DNA of 64,000 nucleotides from Mesostigma viride (GCA_009746045.1 RPFO01000065.1:9627101-9691100); one strand, 5' to 3'. Counted from the first letter of the stretch, positions 10,739 to 22,159 are shown. Numbers and translations: made by a program. Notes: a model not told the origin generated them from the sequence alone.

Positions 10739-11273
10739 CACTTGGCACGTCCCGCCAACGCCCTCCACCTACCCGCATGCGCCAGCTGGCAGAGCGGCTG
10801 CCCCCCATCCACCTGATGCAGGTCGTCCCCGCAGAGCTCGCCCACCGTGCCATCTTCCATCCTCTTCGTTCAAAGCAGATCTCCCCCTCCTTCTTCGACG
10901 CGCCGGACGCGGAGCACTGCTACCGGACAGGCGAGTCTCCGAGGGACCCCCTGGTGGTCTGCTTCATCTACGTGGGTGGGGCTAGTGCGCTGTCCCGCAT
11001 CGCGAACTACCACGATGCGCTGGGACTCTTTGTCGCGTTCGTACAGGAGCGGCTGGGCCGGTATGACGCGTACGAGTGCGAGGAGAAGGACGGCAACTTT
11101 CTGCTGGCGTTCGCGTCCGCGGTCAAGGCGGCCTGTTTTGCAGAGGCGGTGCAGCGGGAGGCGATGACGATTGAGTGGCCCGAGAGTCTGTTGGAGCATG
11201 ACGCGGCAGCCGAGGTGGTCAAGATGGGGAGGGGGGATGGAGGGTCGCCGCGGCTGGATTGTGTGGTGTTCAG
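10739..11273 (+). CDS. Cyclase exon: linker and N-half of domain 2
   Basis: The linker reads LAERLPPIHLMQVVPAELAH and SKQISPSFFDAPDAE, phrases typical between the two cyclase halves. It is followed by domain 2: LVVCFIYVGGASALSR, GRYDAYECEEKDGNFLLAFA and EWPESLLEHDAAAEVV. The two positions that normally hold the metal aspartates are Tyr (FIYV) and Gly (DGNF). The donor is TTCAG|GTACATT at 11274. The joined codon gives VVF-R-GFRLQIGM with the next exon. The acceptor is uncertain: CCAAAAG|CA at 10738 restores the phase of the previous exon, while GCGCCAG at 10783 has a better local look but the wrong phase. Confidence 0.75.
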
Positions 11274-12430
11274 GTACATTGTGTGGCACGTTAATGATAT
11301 TACTATGCAACAAAAGGAGGGGGGACATCCAGCCAAAACAGCGCACTCACTCGTGTGTCCGGCGCGGCACCTCCAAACGTGGAGCGGACTCCAAAAATGT
11401 GTCCGGCGGCAGAATTTTTGCGACGGAGTGTACTCCAGTCGAAAATTTTAGGGCGGCGCGAAGAAAAATTTTGTGGAGCTTACTCCTTTTGGCAGTCCGG
11501 CGCCTGGTTTTAGTGTCGAAAGGAGTGCGCTAGTGCGCTCTGGTGATCCCGCTAGCTCGGTCAGGCGTTTGATTTTAAAGTGCAGGTGTCCGCTTCGGCC
11601 CTGCTGTACTTACAACTTACGCTGAGAACTTACCAAGTATTGGTTGATTCTAGGAAGACGTACCGACTTTCAGGCAGGCGTCAGGTTGTTGTTGTTGATT
11701 CTGACACCGGACCTGGCGTCAGGCAATAGGCATCGAATTTCCGCCGGCTTGACGTCATTCTTCTACTTGGAGAATATGCTAATACTATCGCTTACTAAGA
11801 GCTTCTACTAAGAGATTCTACAAAAAGTGCCACGTGTTGTACAAGCCACGTAGCACGTAGCACACTCCCAAGTCGGTCCGGCGCAGCTTTTTGACAGACT
11901 GAGTGCACTCCAGCACTTTTCACTTTGGCTGGCGCCGGGCGGCACGGTAGGGCAAACTCTGGAGTACGCTCATGTACGATTTTAGGGGGGATGTCCCCCC
12001 TCCTGCAACAAATGGGTGTAAGTACTACTGCTGATAAAGTGGTGGATATTAAGATTTCCATGTAAGATATCACTGCACGTTTTTACTGTAAGATGGCATA
12101 ATAACTTAACGGCGTTATTCTACAGTAATTGAACTGCTGTGGAAATACACTAGTACTGTTGGAATCATTATCACACTTAACAAGGGTTAATCATGTACTG
12201 ATGTAATCATTACGTGGATATCATCTATTCGTGGCTTTGTGCACTTTCCAAGTTTCCCGTGCTAGTTTCCGTTCGTGAAGAATATTGGCATGTTGATTGC
12301 AGACAAGGTAACTTGATGACAGTTTTAGGTGACATTTATGTACAAAAAATATGTGACAAATCATGACTAGGATTTGTGCGATCTGACAAGCTATGATTTG
12401 TGATTTGTGCATTGTCTCCGGCACCTGCAG
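11274..12430 (+). other. Cyclase intron with MITE
   Basis: Starts GTACAT and ends CACCTGCAG. Splicing restores VVF-R-GFRLQIGMCMG. Sixty percent of it is the inverted-repeat element at 11315-12004. Confidence 0.8.
11315..12004. mobile_element. Inverted-repeat element with 8-bp target duplication
   Basis: Begins AGGAGGGGGGACATCC and ends GGATGTCCCCCCTCCT, with an exact 8-bp direct repeat GCAACAAA on each side (11307-11314 and 12005-12012). The duplication length is typical of hAT-type elements. It is 690 bp with no transposase, so non-autonomous. Internal sub-repeats such as GTCCGGCGC recur in inverse order. Confidence 0.85.
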
Positions 12431-12656
12431 GGGCTTCCGGCTGCAGATCGGCATGTGCATGGGCGTGCCCAGCGACTGCCAGCCGCACATGACGACGGGA
12501 CGCGCGGCCTACTTCGGGGCAGTGGTCAACCGCGCCGCCCGCATCGCAGCGACCGCAGCACCGGGCCAATCCCTGGCCAACCAGGAAGTGTACGAGAGCG
12601 CTCGAGGGCAGACGGGGGACGTCACGTTCCAAGAGCTGGGGGAGTTTGGTCTCAAG
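12431..12656 (+). CDS. Cyclase exon: C-half of domain 2
   Basis: Encodes GFRLQIGMCMGVPSDC, GRAAYFGAVVNRAARIAATA, and QSLANQEVYESA ... FQELGEFGLK. The VNRAAR motif supplies the Asn-x3-Arg pair that stabilises the transition state in class III cyclases, residues that domain 1 lacks. The acceptor CACCTGCAG (12430) is preceded by a pyrimidine-rich stretch, and the donor is CTCAAG|GTACTG (12657). The exon joins the last one as GEFGLK-GVREQLCLYEI, the usual end of a cyclase domain. Whether ATP or GTP is used cannot be decided: the two substrate-choice positions do not match either standard pair. Confidence 0.85.
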
Positions 12657-14304
12657 GTACTGAGTCTGTAGGCTTCTTTGCCCTGATATGTACATAGTGT
12701 GGGATTGAGCTGGGAGAGTTTGGTCTCACAGTTCCATCGATCGACAAGGTTGGGAACAATTATTATGTTTGAAGTGGCTGGCGAGGCAAGCTACAGGGGT
12801 CACCCGCAGTATCGCAACAAGAATCGCAACTACGCAACTTTCCAGGAGGACCAAAAAACACTTTTGTTGCGATTCTTGCGAGGACCGATTTGGACGAAAA
12901 GTTGCGAAACGGCAAACGCGTGGTATCGCAACTAAAGATACACCCCGACGTGAAGTATGTCACTCCTTGGCTGACCGGCGCGAAGAATCAACCGAACTGA
13001 AATGAGCGGCGTCAGAAAAATGCTTTAGCCGCAGTCGCGCAACATCTAATGATGCGCACATTATCTCGGGCTGGTTTTTACTGCGTCTACACGCGTTAAT
13101 CATCACGGGGGTGACGATGAAAGGCAGCACTTGTTATTAGCTTCTGTATCATTGAATTTTTCGCAACCAGTAGTTTTCGTATGATGTATTTCGCGTATTT
13201 CATCATCGTTCAGGGCCAGGAAAGTCTCGACGCCGTGATGAGATTGCCTTTCTGTCATGAGATTGCTAGCTTTCCGCTAGCCTTCTTTTTGCGGTTTCGG
13301 CATGGCGCAGTTTAGTGTACCTGCGGATACCGTCAACAAGGTAAAGTCGTTATATCATTCGGTAAGTAATCTCGGACACGTTGTTGAAGGTTTGTGGTGT
13401 TAAGTTCGCTAACTTACTACTCCTGTGTACTAGTTTGTGGTTGTGGTTTTGTACAACCGTCGTCGTAAGATTTTCATCAGTTTTGTTCATGATTAGCTGC
13501 GTCTGTACCTAATTTTCTAGAATGACGATTGATTTAACATCTAAAGGAGTTGTAGATGGTAGCACGATGGTTTCTATTGCCTAAATTCTTCAGGAAAGAT
13601 GGTATCATGGCCAGTTTTTTGTCAGCCTTTTGGCTTTGCTAGTAAAGGACGCCTGTGCAGTTGTGCAGTCCGTGCAACATCTATGGAGGCCCCAGTGCCT
13701 TGCTGACGTAGAAAAGAAGTTCGATGCAGTGTTTGTATATTTTCATCCTAGGCATGCAAATGGAGGTCATTTCTCATGTTCTGGATGCATGGGTAACACC
13801 GCCCCTTGCACCCCCTTGCTACGTGTGCATTTGGGCCTTGGTTTGTGAAGACGTCCAATATTGCATTATCACTTAACATTGCATTGTAAGTGTCTTTTTT
13901 ATCGCACCCGTGCACCCCCTGAGATTAGTGCTGTATTTAGCACCCATAGGACATATAGGACATTGCAACATGACTAATGACATGACCCCGAAGTAACTCC
14001 CTATATGCGTGTGCTTTGGTCCCAGTATGGACACTAGATTGTTATCAGGCTGGTTTCTGGACATTATCATGCAAGGTGCAACCAGCCATAATTAGGGGTA
14101 GAGTTACACACTGGTCATCCAAGGGCTAAGTGCAGGCCAGCACGCGGTAAAATGGTGACTGTGCATTAATATTAAAAAATTAAATTACGACACGCAGACG
14201 CTACGCGTTGATCAGGCGTCGCGTGACCGCCATGCGAACATTAATAGTTGTCGCGTATATTACATCCTCAATGATGTGGAGGCGGAGATGGAATGAGTAT
14301 CTAT

Positions 14305-14425
14305 AATGTAACCTTGAGTGACAGGGTTGCTGACACCACGGCCCGAATCACTGTTATTACACTTGTACTGAATTGGGTCACATGCATACCCCCACCGACT
14401 TGGGGTTGGTATCCTTTATATATCC
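14305..14425 (+). repeat. SINE-like dispersed repeat, copy 1
   Basis: Contains GACAGGGTTGC, GAATCACT and CCCCACCGACTTGGGGTTGGT in the same order and spacing as 17300-17420. The core CCGACTTGAGGTTGGTACTG also occurs at 19401-19420. Confidence 0.5.
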
Positions 14426-14567
14426 TGCCATGGACTGGAATCGTTGTCTCCTTGAATACATGTATAACTCACATGGGTCAGGGGGCCTGCCCATATTCAC
14501 CACTATATTAATCCCTAAAAGGTGCTTACACTGTCCTCGGTCGCATTCATGCATGCATTCGCGTATC

Positions 14568-15180
14568 CATGCATGCAATCACTTCCATCCCTGCAAGCAT
14601 TCACGCATCCATGCATGCAAACACCATCCATCCACGCAAGCATTCACGTATCCATGCATGCAAACACCATCCACCCCAAGCATTCACACATTCATGCATG
14701 CAAACACCATCCATCCATGCTAGCATTCACGTATCCATGCATGCAAACACCACCCATCCGTGCAAGCATTCACGTATCCATGCATGCAAACACCATCCAC
14801 CCAGGCAAGCATTCACGTATCCATGCATGCAAACACCACCCATCCGTGCAAGCATTCACGCATCCATGCATGCAAACACCATCCACCCATGCAAGCATTC
14901 ACGTATCCATGCATGCAAACACCATCCACCCCAAGCTTTCAGGTATCCATGCATGCAAACACCACCCATCCATGCATGCAAACACCATCCACCCATGCAA
15001 GCATTCACACATTCATGCATGCAAACACCATCCATCCCTGCAAGCATTTACGTATCCATGCATGCAAACACCACCCATCCCTGCAAGCATTCACGTATCC
15101 ATGCATGCAAACACCATCCATCCCTGCAAGCATTCACGTATCCACGCATGCAAACACCATCCATCCCTGCAAGCATTAAT
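14568..15180 (+). repeat. 43-bp minisatellite
   Basis: About 14 tandem copies of a unit CATGCATGCAAACACCATCC followed by ATCCCTGCAAGCATTCACGTATC. It translates in every frame into His/Ala/Cys-rich repeats such as HACKHHP; these are not real proteins. Confidence 0.95.
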
Positions 15181-16468
15181 GCAATATCGATTCGTGTAAT
15201 TAGCACCCATCCTGCGAGCATCCATGCAATTACCACCCATCCTGCGAACATTCACGTGCAATCCATGCATGCAGACACCGCCATCCATTCGATGCAAGCA
15301 TTCACGTTTCCATGCAGCCACCCATCCTCGGCCCGCAGCATCATGGTGAACACAGCATTTCCCTTGCCCGGCCTGCGGCCGGACTGTAACACTGGACTGT
15401 CTCACCGCTTTAACAAAGACGGTTCAGGGCGATATATGTAGTCGCCTCAAAGTTGCACCCGCACGGCCAGCAAATGCTGGGCCGCTGCCATCCCCACTTC
15501 ACAAACACACCCTCTTTCAGAATCTGTCCAGTATTGTTGCCTAATGCATCCCCGTTCGAAAGAGCGACATAATGAAACCACACTGTGAATGAAACAACGC
15601 AGTTTGTTTAACATGCCACGGCGCCGACTATACCTCAAGACCATAGCTGTGTAATGTCGGCGGGACAATGACGGGGTAATGACGCGCAATGACGAGACGA
15701 TGACGCGCGTGATGATTAGGGAACTGTTTGATAACGAAAGGTTAGTGGTTGTAGACTAATTATAGGTCGTTGATTATTCAATGAAGAGGCGGCACACTTT
15801 TGTTTTTGTTCATTATTGCACTGACTTCCGCGCGATGAATCCCACTGAACTGAACTGAACACCGCGCGGCCAATCAATCGTCAACGGCGGTAACTATTGC
15901 AAGTACATATCGGATCCTGCACGCCGATTGGCGACAATTTATTCCTTCCGGCGCACGTGTACGGCGTACTTTTGGTATACTTGCCAGGTTTGTTGCGATT
16001 CTGTTGCATTGCGGAACTCTAGAATTGGTGGGTTTTCAGTTGCGGAACTAGGTGTTGCGATACTCGAGCACGCTCCCATTTTTCATCCAAACATCACTTT
16101 TGAAAAGTGAAGGTGCCATGGTGTGCCCATACCTGCCCTTAATCGAAGTGGATGATAAAATTTTTTTTTTTGAGTTGCGATTCTTGTTGCGATACTGCGG
16201 GTGACCCCTGTAAAGGGTGGAGCTGGGGGAGTGCGGGTCAAGGTACGGTCTAGACTAATTGAGGGGAGCCTTCTCGCACTGGAATGATGAGGTAGCTTGT
16301 TCAGTGCGGGGGTCAAGGTACGCTCTAGGCTAACTGGGGGGAGCATTTTTGCATAGTCTGTGGGGGAGGTTGAATGATTCGAGCATCAACCAAATCTGTT
16401 TGTTTTGTATTCCTCTTTCTTACTGGCATTGGTCGTGCCAGCTGAGCGGGTGTAGGGGCGGCCGGCAC

Positions 16469-16559
16469 GCGGGCGGGCGGGCGGGCGGGCGGGTGGGCGG
16501 GCGGGCGGGCGGGCGGGTGGGCGGGCGGGCGGGCGGGCGGGCGGGCAGGCAGGCAGGCG
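16469..16559 (+). repeat. (GGGC)n G-rich microsatellite
   Basis: About 22 copies of GGGC with GGGT and GGCA variants. It has many runs of three Gs at four-base spacing, so it could fold as G-quadruplexes on the coding strand of the cyclase intron. Confidence 0.9.
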
Positions 16560-17299
16560 AACCACCCACCCATGCCCGATGTAGGGCTCCATCCGTGGGG
16601 GAGGTGGGGGAGTTCAGGCGCAGCATACTTGTAACAAATGGCATGGCGACTGGCTAGTCAAGTTGCCAGCTATGATTAACCTCGAAGTTATCTATAGTAC
16701 AGTATAGGTGTACGAGGAGTACTGTGTATGGGTACGAAAGTGCGGTATGATTTCATTGAGAACGCCAGAGTGGTGGAATTCTATCTATGCAGTGGCATGA
16801 TATACTGCGTACAAATTGCTTCTAAGCTTTGCAAGTCTGAGCCACTTTGCACTGTTGCACAGTACTTGGGGTGCACAGTTTTTAGTTGTCAAATCTTCAC
16901 AATAATAACGTCAGCGGCACGATAATGACACCGCATAGTAGTATGCGAATTGGAAGGCCACACCATGCAGCAGATATGAAGCTGCGATGCTCATCCATGT
17001 CATCTGATTCAGGGTTCGTTGTTACGGCAGCCAGGAATTTGCCTTTCCCTCCACTACTAGGGAGGGGATAATTGCTCTCACTGCTGCCGCTTACACGCTT
17101 ACCATGTTATGTTTTCTCTACTCAATGATGTTTCATGAGCCGGTAAGTCTTTTGGGGGTGGGCTTTCTGTGGCATAGTGCCTGACCTCCATGCATGCCAG
17201 TCATTAATTAATTTATTAACTTACACGTAGACTGCGCCACGTAAGCAAACGTCCTCAGTGGGATGGATATGGGATGGGGTGGATGGATCTAGCTCTCCA
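16560..17299. other. Intron interior, no gene recognised
   Basis: AT-richer sequence inside the long cyclase intron. No domain, RNA gene or transposon end is seen. Confidence 0.4.
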
Positions 17300-17420
17300 A
17301 TTTCTTGTTACAGGGTTGCCGGCGCCCCAGCCCGTCGAATCACTATACCATCGCCAAACTTGGTCACACGCGGAGCCCCCACCGACTTGGAGGCGGTGCT
17401 GTGCCTCATAAAAATTGTCA
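17300..17420 (+). repeat. SINE-like dispersed repeat, copy 2
   Basis: Aligns with 14305-14425: ACAGGGTTGCCGGCGCCCC, GTCGAATCACT and CCCCACCGACTTGGAGGCGGT. It lies about 45 bp before the last splice acceptor of the cyclase gene. Confidence 0.5.
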
Positions 17421-17463
17421 TGACACATAATATCGTGCCCGCACAAATATCTCCCCCACCCAG

Positions 17464-17727
17464 GGTGTCCGCGAGCAACTTTGCCTGTATGAGATTTCCT
17501 CCCCCGCCCTCAGCCTGCGCCTCTTCCCCCGCACGCGCAAGCTCGCCAAGTCGCAGCCGCCGCCCACAAACTTCGACAGCGACGTCGACCGCAAGCAGCT
17601 AAGCCAGCCCTCCACCAGTTCCCCGAAGGGTGGCGAGACGCGGGTGCTGCCCCCCGGCGCTGCAGCAACGTTCGAGCTGACTCCTCACTCGGCATTCAAA
17701 GCACAGCTCGGAGGCATTTTGCCATGA
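17464..17727 (+). CDS. Last cyclase exon and stop
   Basis: Starts after CCCACCCAG with GVREQLCLYEISSPALSLRL and FPRTRKLAK, the strand and tail that close a class III cyclase domain. A roughly 50-residue Ser/Pro-rich tail ends GGILP-stop (TGA at 17725-17727). The splice with 12656 is in phase 0 and gives an uninterrupted LGEFGLKGVREQLCLYEI. No further domain follows in this frame. A GC-rich block at 17.75-18.2 kb could hold an alternative 3' end but is not linked by a clear donor. Confidence 0.8.
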   Translation, partial: GVREQLCLYEISSPALSLRLFPRTRKLAKSQPPPTNFDSDVDRKQLSQPSTSSPKGGETRVLPPGAAATFELTPHSAFKAQLGGILP

Positions 17728-18380
17728 GGATCAAGCTACCGCCGCCGGCTACCCCCCTCAAAGAAATTCGAGCCCCCCGGCCGGGACGGGTACGACCACC
17801 TCAAGAGGACCCCTGAGTCTCAGAGGCTCGTCCCGGCAGGCAGCCCCGGTGTGCAGTCCGGGACGTTGTCAGCCCGGTCGACACCAGCCGTAGCCGCAGC
17901 ATGGGCTCGACAAGTGATCGCCAGTACGGCGAGTGGCGGGGTGGCTTCGGGTAGCTCTGAAACATCGAGGAAGCATCGCCGGTCATGGGGCACGAACTGG
18001 TTATCGCTGCTCGCGCCTGACCGCGAGCCGAGCTGTCGACTGCGGAACAGGAGCGGCGGGAGGGCCTGGACAGGGAGGCGATGCATGGCGGCAGGGGAGA
18101 AGGACCTGGAGGTGCTTACCCGCCAGCTAGGAGCCGCTGAAGTATACGAGGCACCGAGCTGTTGGCGGGCCCGCATGGCTGAGGCAGACTCAGCGTCGCA
18201 CGACCAGTTCGTCCAATGATGTGACCCCGGGACGACCAGAGGATGAACGCGTAACATTTGGCCTGGTCCTTCCTTCAGCTTCGACTTCATTTTTTGCTTT
18301 CCGCCGTCGGGGGACAAGACGTGGGATCTATTATGCCTGACCCTGATAGCCAGTGGCTACGGCGCTAACTGTCGACGTGA
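17728..18380 (+). other. GC-rich block, possible coding remnant
   Basis: Codon-like GC-rich sequence with an open frame at 17851-18219 (122 residues, Ser/Arg/Ala-rich, e.g. AVAAAWARQVIAS). It also has a competing frame reading LSTAEQERREGLDREAM. I recognise no domain. It could be an extra cyclase exon, a separate small gene or a retroelement fragment. Confidence 0.25.
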
Positions 18381-20440
18381 CCCCGGGAGAGTAGCTTTAA
18401 GTACTGGTTATAGGCTATTTGTCTACATCGGGCTATTATTATTGGCCTACTTTTGATCCAAATCCAGCCGCGACGTCATGGACCGCCCAACATGTAAATA
18501 TAGCGCCCACTGGCAAAGGGCCCTGGAGAGGCAAGCTGTGCGCACGCTCACACCTTTCGTCCCGACGCAGCACTTGCAGAATTTCGAAAAATACGTGCTG
18601 CATCCTGCACGTACGTCGGCTGTCAAAATGAGTGTCCGTTGCCTACTTTCAGATTGGTGCATGTTCAAATTGGTGGCCATGCAGTAATTGCCACCGACAG
18701 AGTGCAACTGAGACCAGCTGCCTGTGCGTGCTCTGAATCGGTTTTGTAAATAGGGAGGTAAAGTCGCTAGGTGGAAAAGCAAGCATGCATGCAGTGACCG
18801 TTATACACATTTGTACATTCACATGGTACCCAAGTTTTGCTATAGCCTGGCACATATCGCCCGCCCAATTTCGCTCCTCGTCAGCCATTTGAAGTGTTGA
18901 CAGTTTCTCATCCGTGCAGTGTTTCTGTAATTTTTAGGTATGGACCAAGTCCATGTCATCTAGAAGATCTGTCAATCATCCAACTTTCCTTCGCACTATA
19001 TGAGCCACAAGTGATCTCAGCTAAGTTACAGGTGTCTTTTCCCTGGAAGAGCAAGCTAGGTCACTTGCAGGCTATAATATTTGAAAAGTCTCATTTGTTT
19101 CCGTTGATATATGCACGGTGACTTCTGTGGGGTTTTTTAGCATTGGCATTGTCATTTTCAAGTACAAGAAAAAGTTTCAGTTTGATCCAGAATGAGAGTC
19201 ACACTGATCCACGACTTGCGTGTATCAATAAAACAATTGTGACCATGCGTCACGTGATCTAGCCTCAATGAAACGGAAATGGGATGGGTGCCGGTGTCTA
19301 TCTTAGTAACCTCTACTAGTTGCAGGTTAACTGCGGGCAGCACACCCAGGATAATAGTAACTAAGTGTACCAAGTTTTAGTCACAAGCATTAACCCGGCA
19401 CCGACTTGAGGTTGGTACTGTAAACTTCATAATCTCCCACCATGTCTATTTGGGAGTCATGTGCTCCCAGATGATTCACAGATAATCCGGGCCGGCCGAG
19501 GCTGCACGGGCGTACGTGAGCCTGAGCCCACCGGTTCTTCCTAGGATAGCACATGCCCATGACTATGTAGCCCTCACAAGACGAACCTGTGCCCCAGAAA
19601 GATCCCAGTCTACATAGTGTGAGCTACGCAGCTGAGTTGACCCGGCCAGATTTCGCGATCCGCGAGGGCTATGGGAAAGTAGCAGCCCTGAGTTCTAGTT
19701 TTACATCCAGGCCTAGATATACCGAAAACCTAACTTTGATCTATGGCTAGCTGGAATGCCGTCGGTAAACGGTGGTCGTACCTAAGCAGGCTACATTCCT
19801 GGAATGGAATACTGGTTAACATGAATAGTCATGAAGAAGATATTGACATGTTCATAGCATTATTTACGACAGAAATAAGGAACCATGCCGTTTATTGCCG
19901 ATATCTACGCGCGCGTGGGCTAAAGAGACTGAGTTAAATTCATTTCAGGGGTAACAATTGTAAATGTTCCCACGCACTATTAGGTCTGGCGGCTCACGGC
20001 GCTGCCAAGCAGGCGCTGCCATTGAAGCGAAGCAGACGCTGCCAAGCAGGCGCTGCCCAGCAGGCGCTGCCAACTAGCAGGCGCTGCATGCCAAGTGCCC
20101 CAAGTTTCTTTCTGCCCCCCCCCCCCTCATCCCAATGCCCGCCCTCCGCGTACTCCTCAGTGGGCCTCTCCCCTTCGCCCACCCTCTGGTCGTTCCTCTT
20201 CTGCTCCTTAACCCTCTAGGTTAAATGCTGTACAGACAGGCTCCTTAGTGAATCCCCATTCTGATCAGGATGCCGTCCCCTCTCAATACCCTCGTGATTC
20301 TCCAGCAATGGGTTTCTCACCGGGGTTTCCTCCAGGGTTCGTTCCCTTGGATGATGTGGGGGGGGAGGGAAAACAGTAGACCTGTCAGCAGGGGGTAGCC
20401 TGGTAAGGTCCTCAGCTAGTACCCCAAGCTCAGAAAATTT
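18381..20440. other. Intergenic, no gene recognised
   Basis: Contains a third copy of the SINE-like core at about 19396-19420 and a short degenerate repeat of GCAGGCGCTGCC at 19998-20090. The last few hundred bases may be the decayed gag of the old Gypsy element whose protease follows at 20441. No intact frame is seen. Confidence 0.4.
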
Positions 20441-20887
20441 TTGTTTACCTGTTTTGTCACTACTGTGGATGTTGCATCCTCTGCACCCCTGCGTGTTCAT
20501 CCTTTGATGTTTCTAAATGGTGGCCTTACCGCTCCTACTACCGTGGTAGACCCTTTTCTGCATCCTCATGGTATCCTCAATCTTTCTGTCCTCGTAGATA
20601 GAGGGGCTGCCAGCTCCTTTGTGAGCGAGGCCCTTGTTAGGAGACTAGGATTACATAGTAGCTATCCCTCATTCCTCTCAGGTGACTGTGCACTATATAT
20701 GCTGATGGTCGCACTTGTCACTCTCATGGGACACTATCCTTACCACTCCTCATTCAGGGTCGCCATAGTGGCGACCATAGGCCCTATAACGATTGTTGAT
20801 ATGTTGTTGGGCTTAAATTGGCATCAAGGCCATAAAATCACTATTAATTATAACACTATGGTCCTAGGTTCGATTCCTTGCTGGTAG
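20441..20887 (+). pseudogene. Old Gypsy protease fragment
   Basis: A 148-codon frame with a retropepsin pattern: VLVDRGAASSFVSEALVRRL, where the catalytic Asp is kept but the usual D-[TS]-G-A is D-R-G-A, and near the end IVDMLLGLNWHQGHKITI, the second conserved hydrophobic-Gly strand of Gypsy proteases. Up to 21225 the sequence continues as the pre-RT linker. The matching RT, RNase H and integrase pieces lie at 59.6-61.9 kb on the same strand, beyond the YR element, so this is the 5' half of one decayed Gypsy element split by that insertion. Confidence 0.65.
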
Positions 20888-21225
20888 CTTCTAGGCTTTC
20901 TTACTTTCCGTGTTCCGCGGAATCTCAGATTTGGGCAACTATGTAGCGTTTTTACATTTGTTGCCTTTCGACGAGAACATGACACCATGGTTATAGTAAG
21001 CCTCGGGTCGGAGGCTAGCTGTTACCTGGTTCCCTGATAGCACCTATCAGTTGCCGGAACGACAATGTAAGGTAGAGAATTTATCCTTATTAGTAGATGT
21101 AACCCCTATTGAGTTACCCGGTGATCCTCCTGTATGACCTATGGCTGGTCATTAATGACCAACAATGACAATAGATGTTTTATTGCGTATGTTCCTCCGT
21201 GTCTTACCAATAAAGTCCGTTACAT

Positions 21226-21434
21226 TGGTGAGCTATGCTCATTTTATCTATGACTAACCTGCTGAGCGGAGAATGCAACGCCGTATAGCACCAAAAGAAA
21301 AAATAATTTTAGGAAAAAAAATATTTTTTGTGCTGGCACCCGTACCCCAGCTACCCAGGTAGGGGTTGGCTGGAGAGGTGGTTGCTATGAAAGGTGGGCT
21401 TCCATTCTAGGGAAGCAGGTTGTTTCTTTTGCCT
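21226..21434 (+). repeat. YR element terminal repeat A1
   Basis: Starts TGGTGAGCTATGCTCATTTT and ends TTGTTTCTTTTGCCT. It matches A2 (59147-59355) with only a few substitutions over 209 bp. Confidence 0.9.
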
Positions 21435-21502
21435 GAGAACCTCAAGTGACCACATCACAAAAAACAAAACGCAATATAACACATCAAGCATTATAACCCA
21501 CC

Positions 21503-22159
21503 ATGACCTCAGTGACAGCCCCAGAGCGAAATTTCATAGCAAAGCTCAAGCAAGAAGCCAGGGAGGGATGCACCCCAAAGGAGGCCGCAACTGCGGTCCA
21601 GAAGATCCTAGGGGAGGGGCATTGGCTAGAGCGGATCCAGAAGCTCAATCCGGGGCGTGCCAAGAACGTCATGGACGTGTTGGAGAAAAGGGGGTTTGTC
21701 AGCGACTGGGATGGGGAGGAGGCCCTGGCCGATGTGCTAGCAGCGCAACTGGGGGAGGCTATTGCAGAGCCGGATCCACCAGTGTCAGCAGGTGGGGTGG
21801 GAGCTGGGGGTGTTCCCCCTTCGGCAGGTGGAAGCGGAGGGGCGGGGCATGGTGGACCGGGCGCTGGCGAGGAGGATGGCGCCCCTGGGGCGATCGACCA
21901 GGCTGTGGCGGACCTGGACCGAAACATAGGTCGGTTGCTGGGGACCGAGACGGGCTATGCAACGCCAGCGGGAGGGCTTCCATCCCGCCCGGGCAACGCC
22001 CGCACTGGCGGAGATATTGGCGACCTGATATCGGCCATGTCGAAGCTGCTGGACCAGGCAAAGACTCCAGCAACTGCAAGCCCAGCCGCAGCGGCGACTG
22101 CTGGCAGGCTGGCGCGCACGAAGGGGGTGGCGCTGAGCGGGCGTGCAGTGCCGGTCCTG
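21503..22159 (+). CDS. YR element gag, N-terminal part
   Basis: Starts MTSVTAPERNFIAKLKQEAR about 70 bp after A1. An N-terminal helical region (to about residue 95) is followed by a Gly/Ala/Pro-rich linker and a short helical segment (GDIGDLISAMSKLLDQ). The frame is cut at GTC-CTG by the CACTA transposon. The original sequence resumes in frame at 43665 (V-S-N-M-L-E-A-V-L). No zinc knuckle is seen. The protein is inferred to be the structural (gag-like) product from its position ahead of RT in the element. Confidence 0.65.

Larger units (their letters stand above)
12794..16210. mobile_element. 3.4-kb TA-flanked element with perfect 38-bp inverted repeats
   Basis: Begins CAGGGGTCACCCGCAGTATC and ends with the perfect inverse over 38 bp, flanked by TA (12792-12793, 16211-16212). 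The unit TTGCGAT recurs next to both ends as subterminal repeats. The interior carries the 43-bp minisatellite (14568-15180) and a SINE-like copy. I find no transposase frame, so it is either non-autonomous or too decayed to read. Confidence 0.85.
12657..17463 (+). other. Long cyclase intron (4.8 kb, GT-AG)
   Basis: From GTACTG to CCACCCAG. It has grown by insertion of a 3.4-kb inverted-repeat element (12794-16210). It also holds a G-rich microsatellite, a 75-bp two-copy repeat at about 16225-16345 and two copies of a SINE-like repeat. At 12713-12733 there is a near copy of the preceding exon end (GAGCTGGGAGAGTTTGGTCTC). Confidence 0.8.

Noticed and set aside
14522-15441. Long overlapping frames rich in His, Ala and Cys (HACKHHP repeats)
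   Set aside because: The 43-bp unit is translatable in all plus frames. It lies inside a transposon in an intron, so it is a minisatellite and not a Cys/His protein.
16325-16644. Pro/Ala/Arg-repeat frames on the minus strand and Gly/Arg frames on the plus strand
   Set aside because: Translation of the GGGC microsatellite in an intron.
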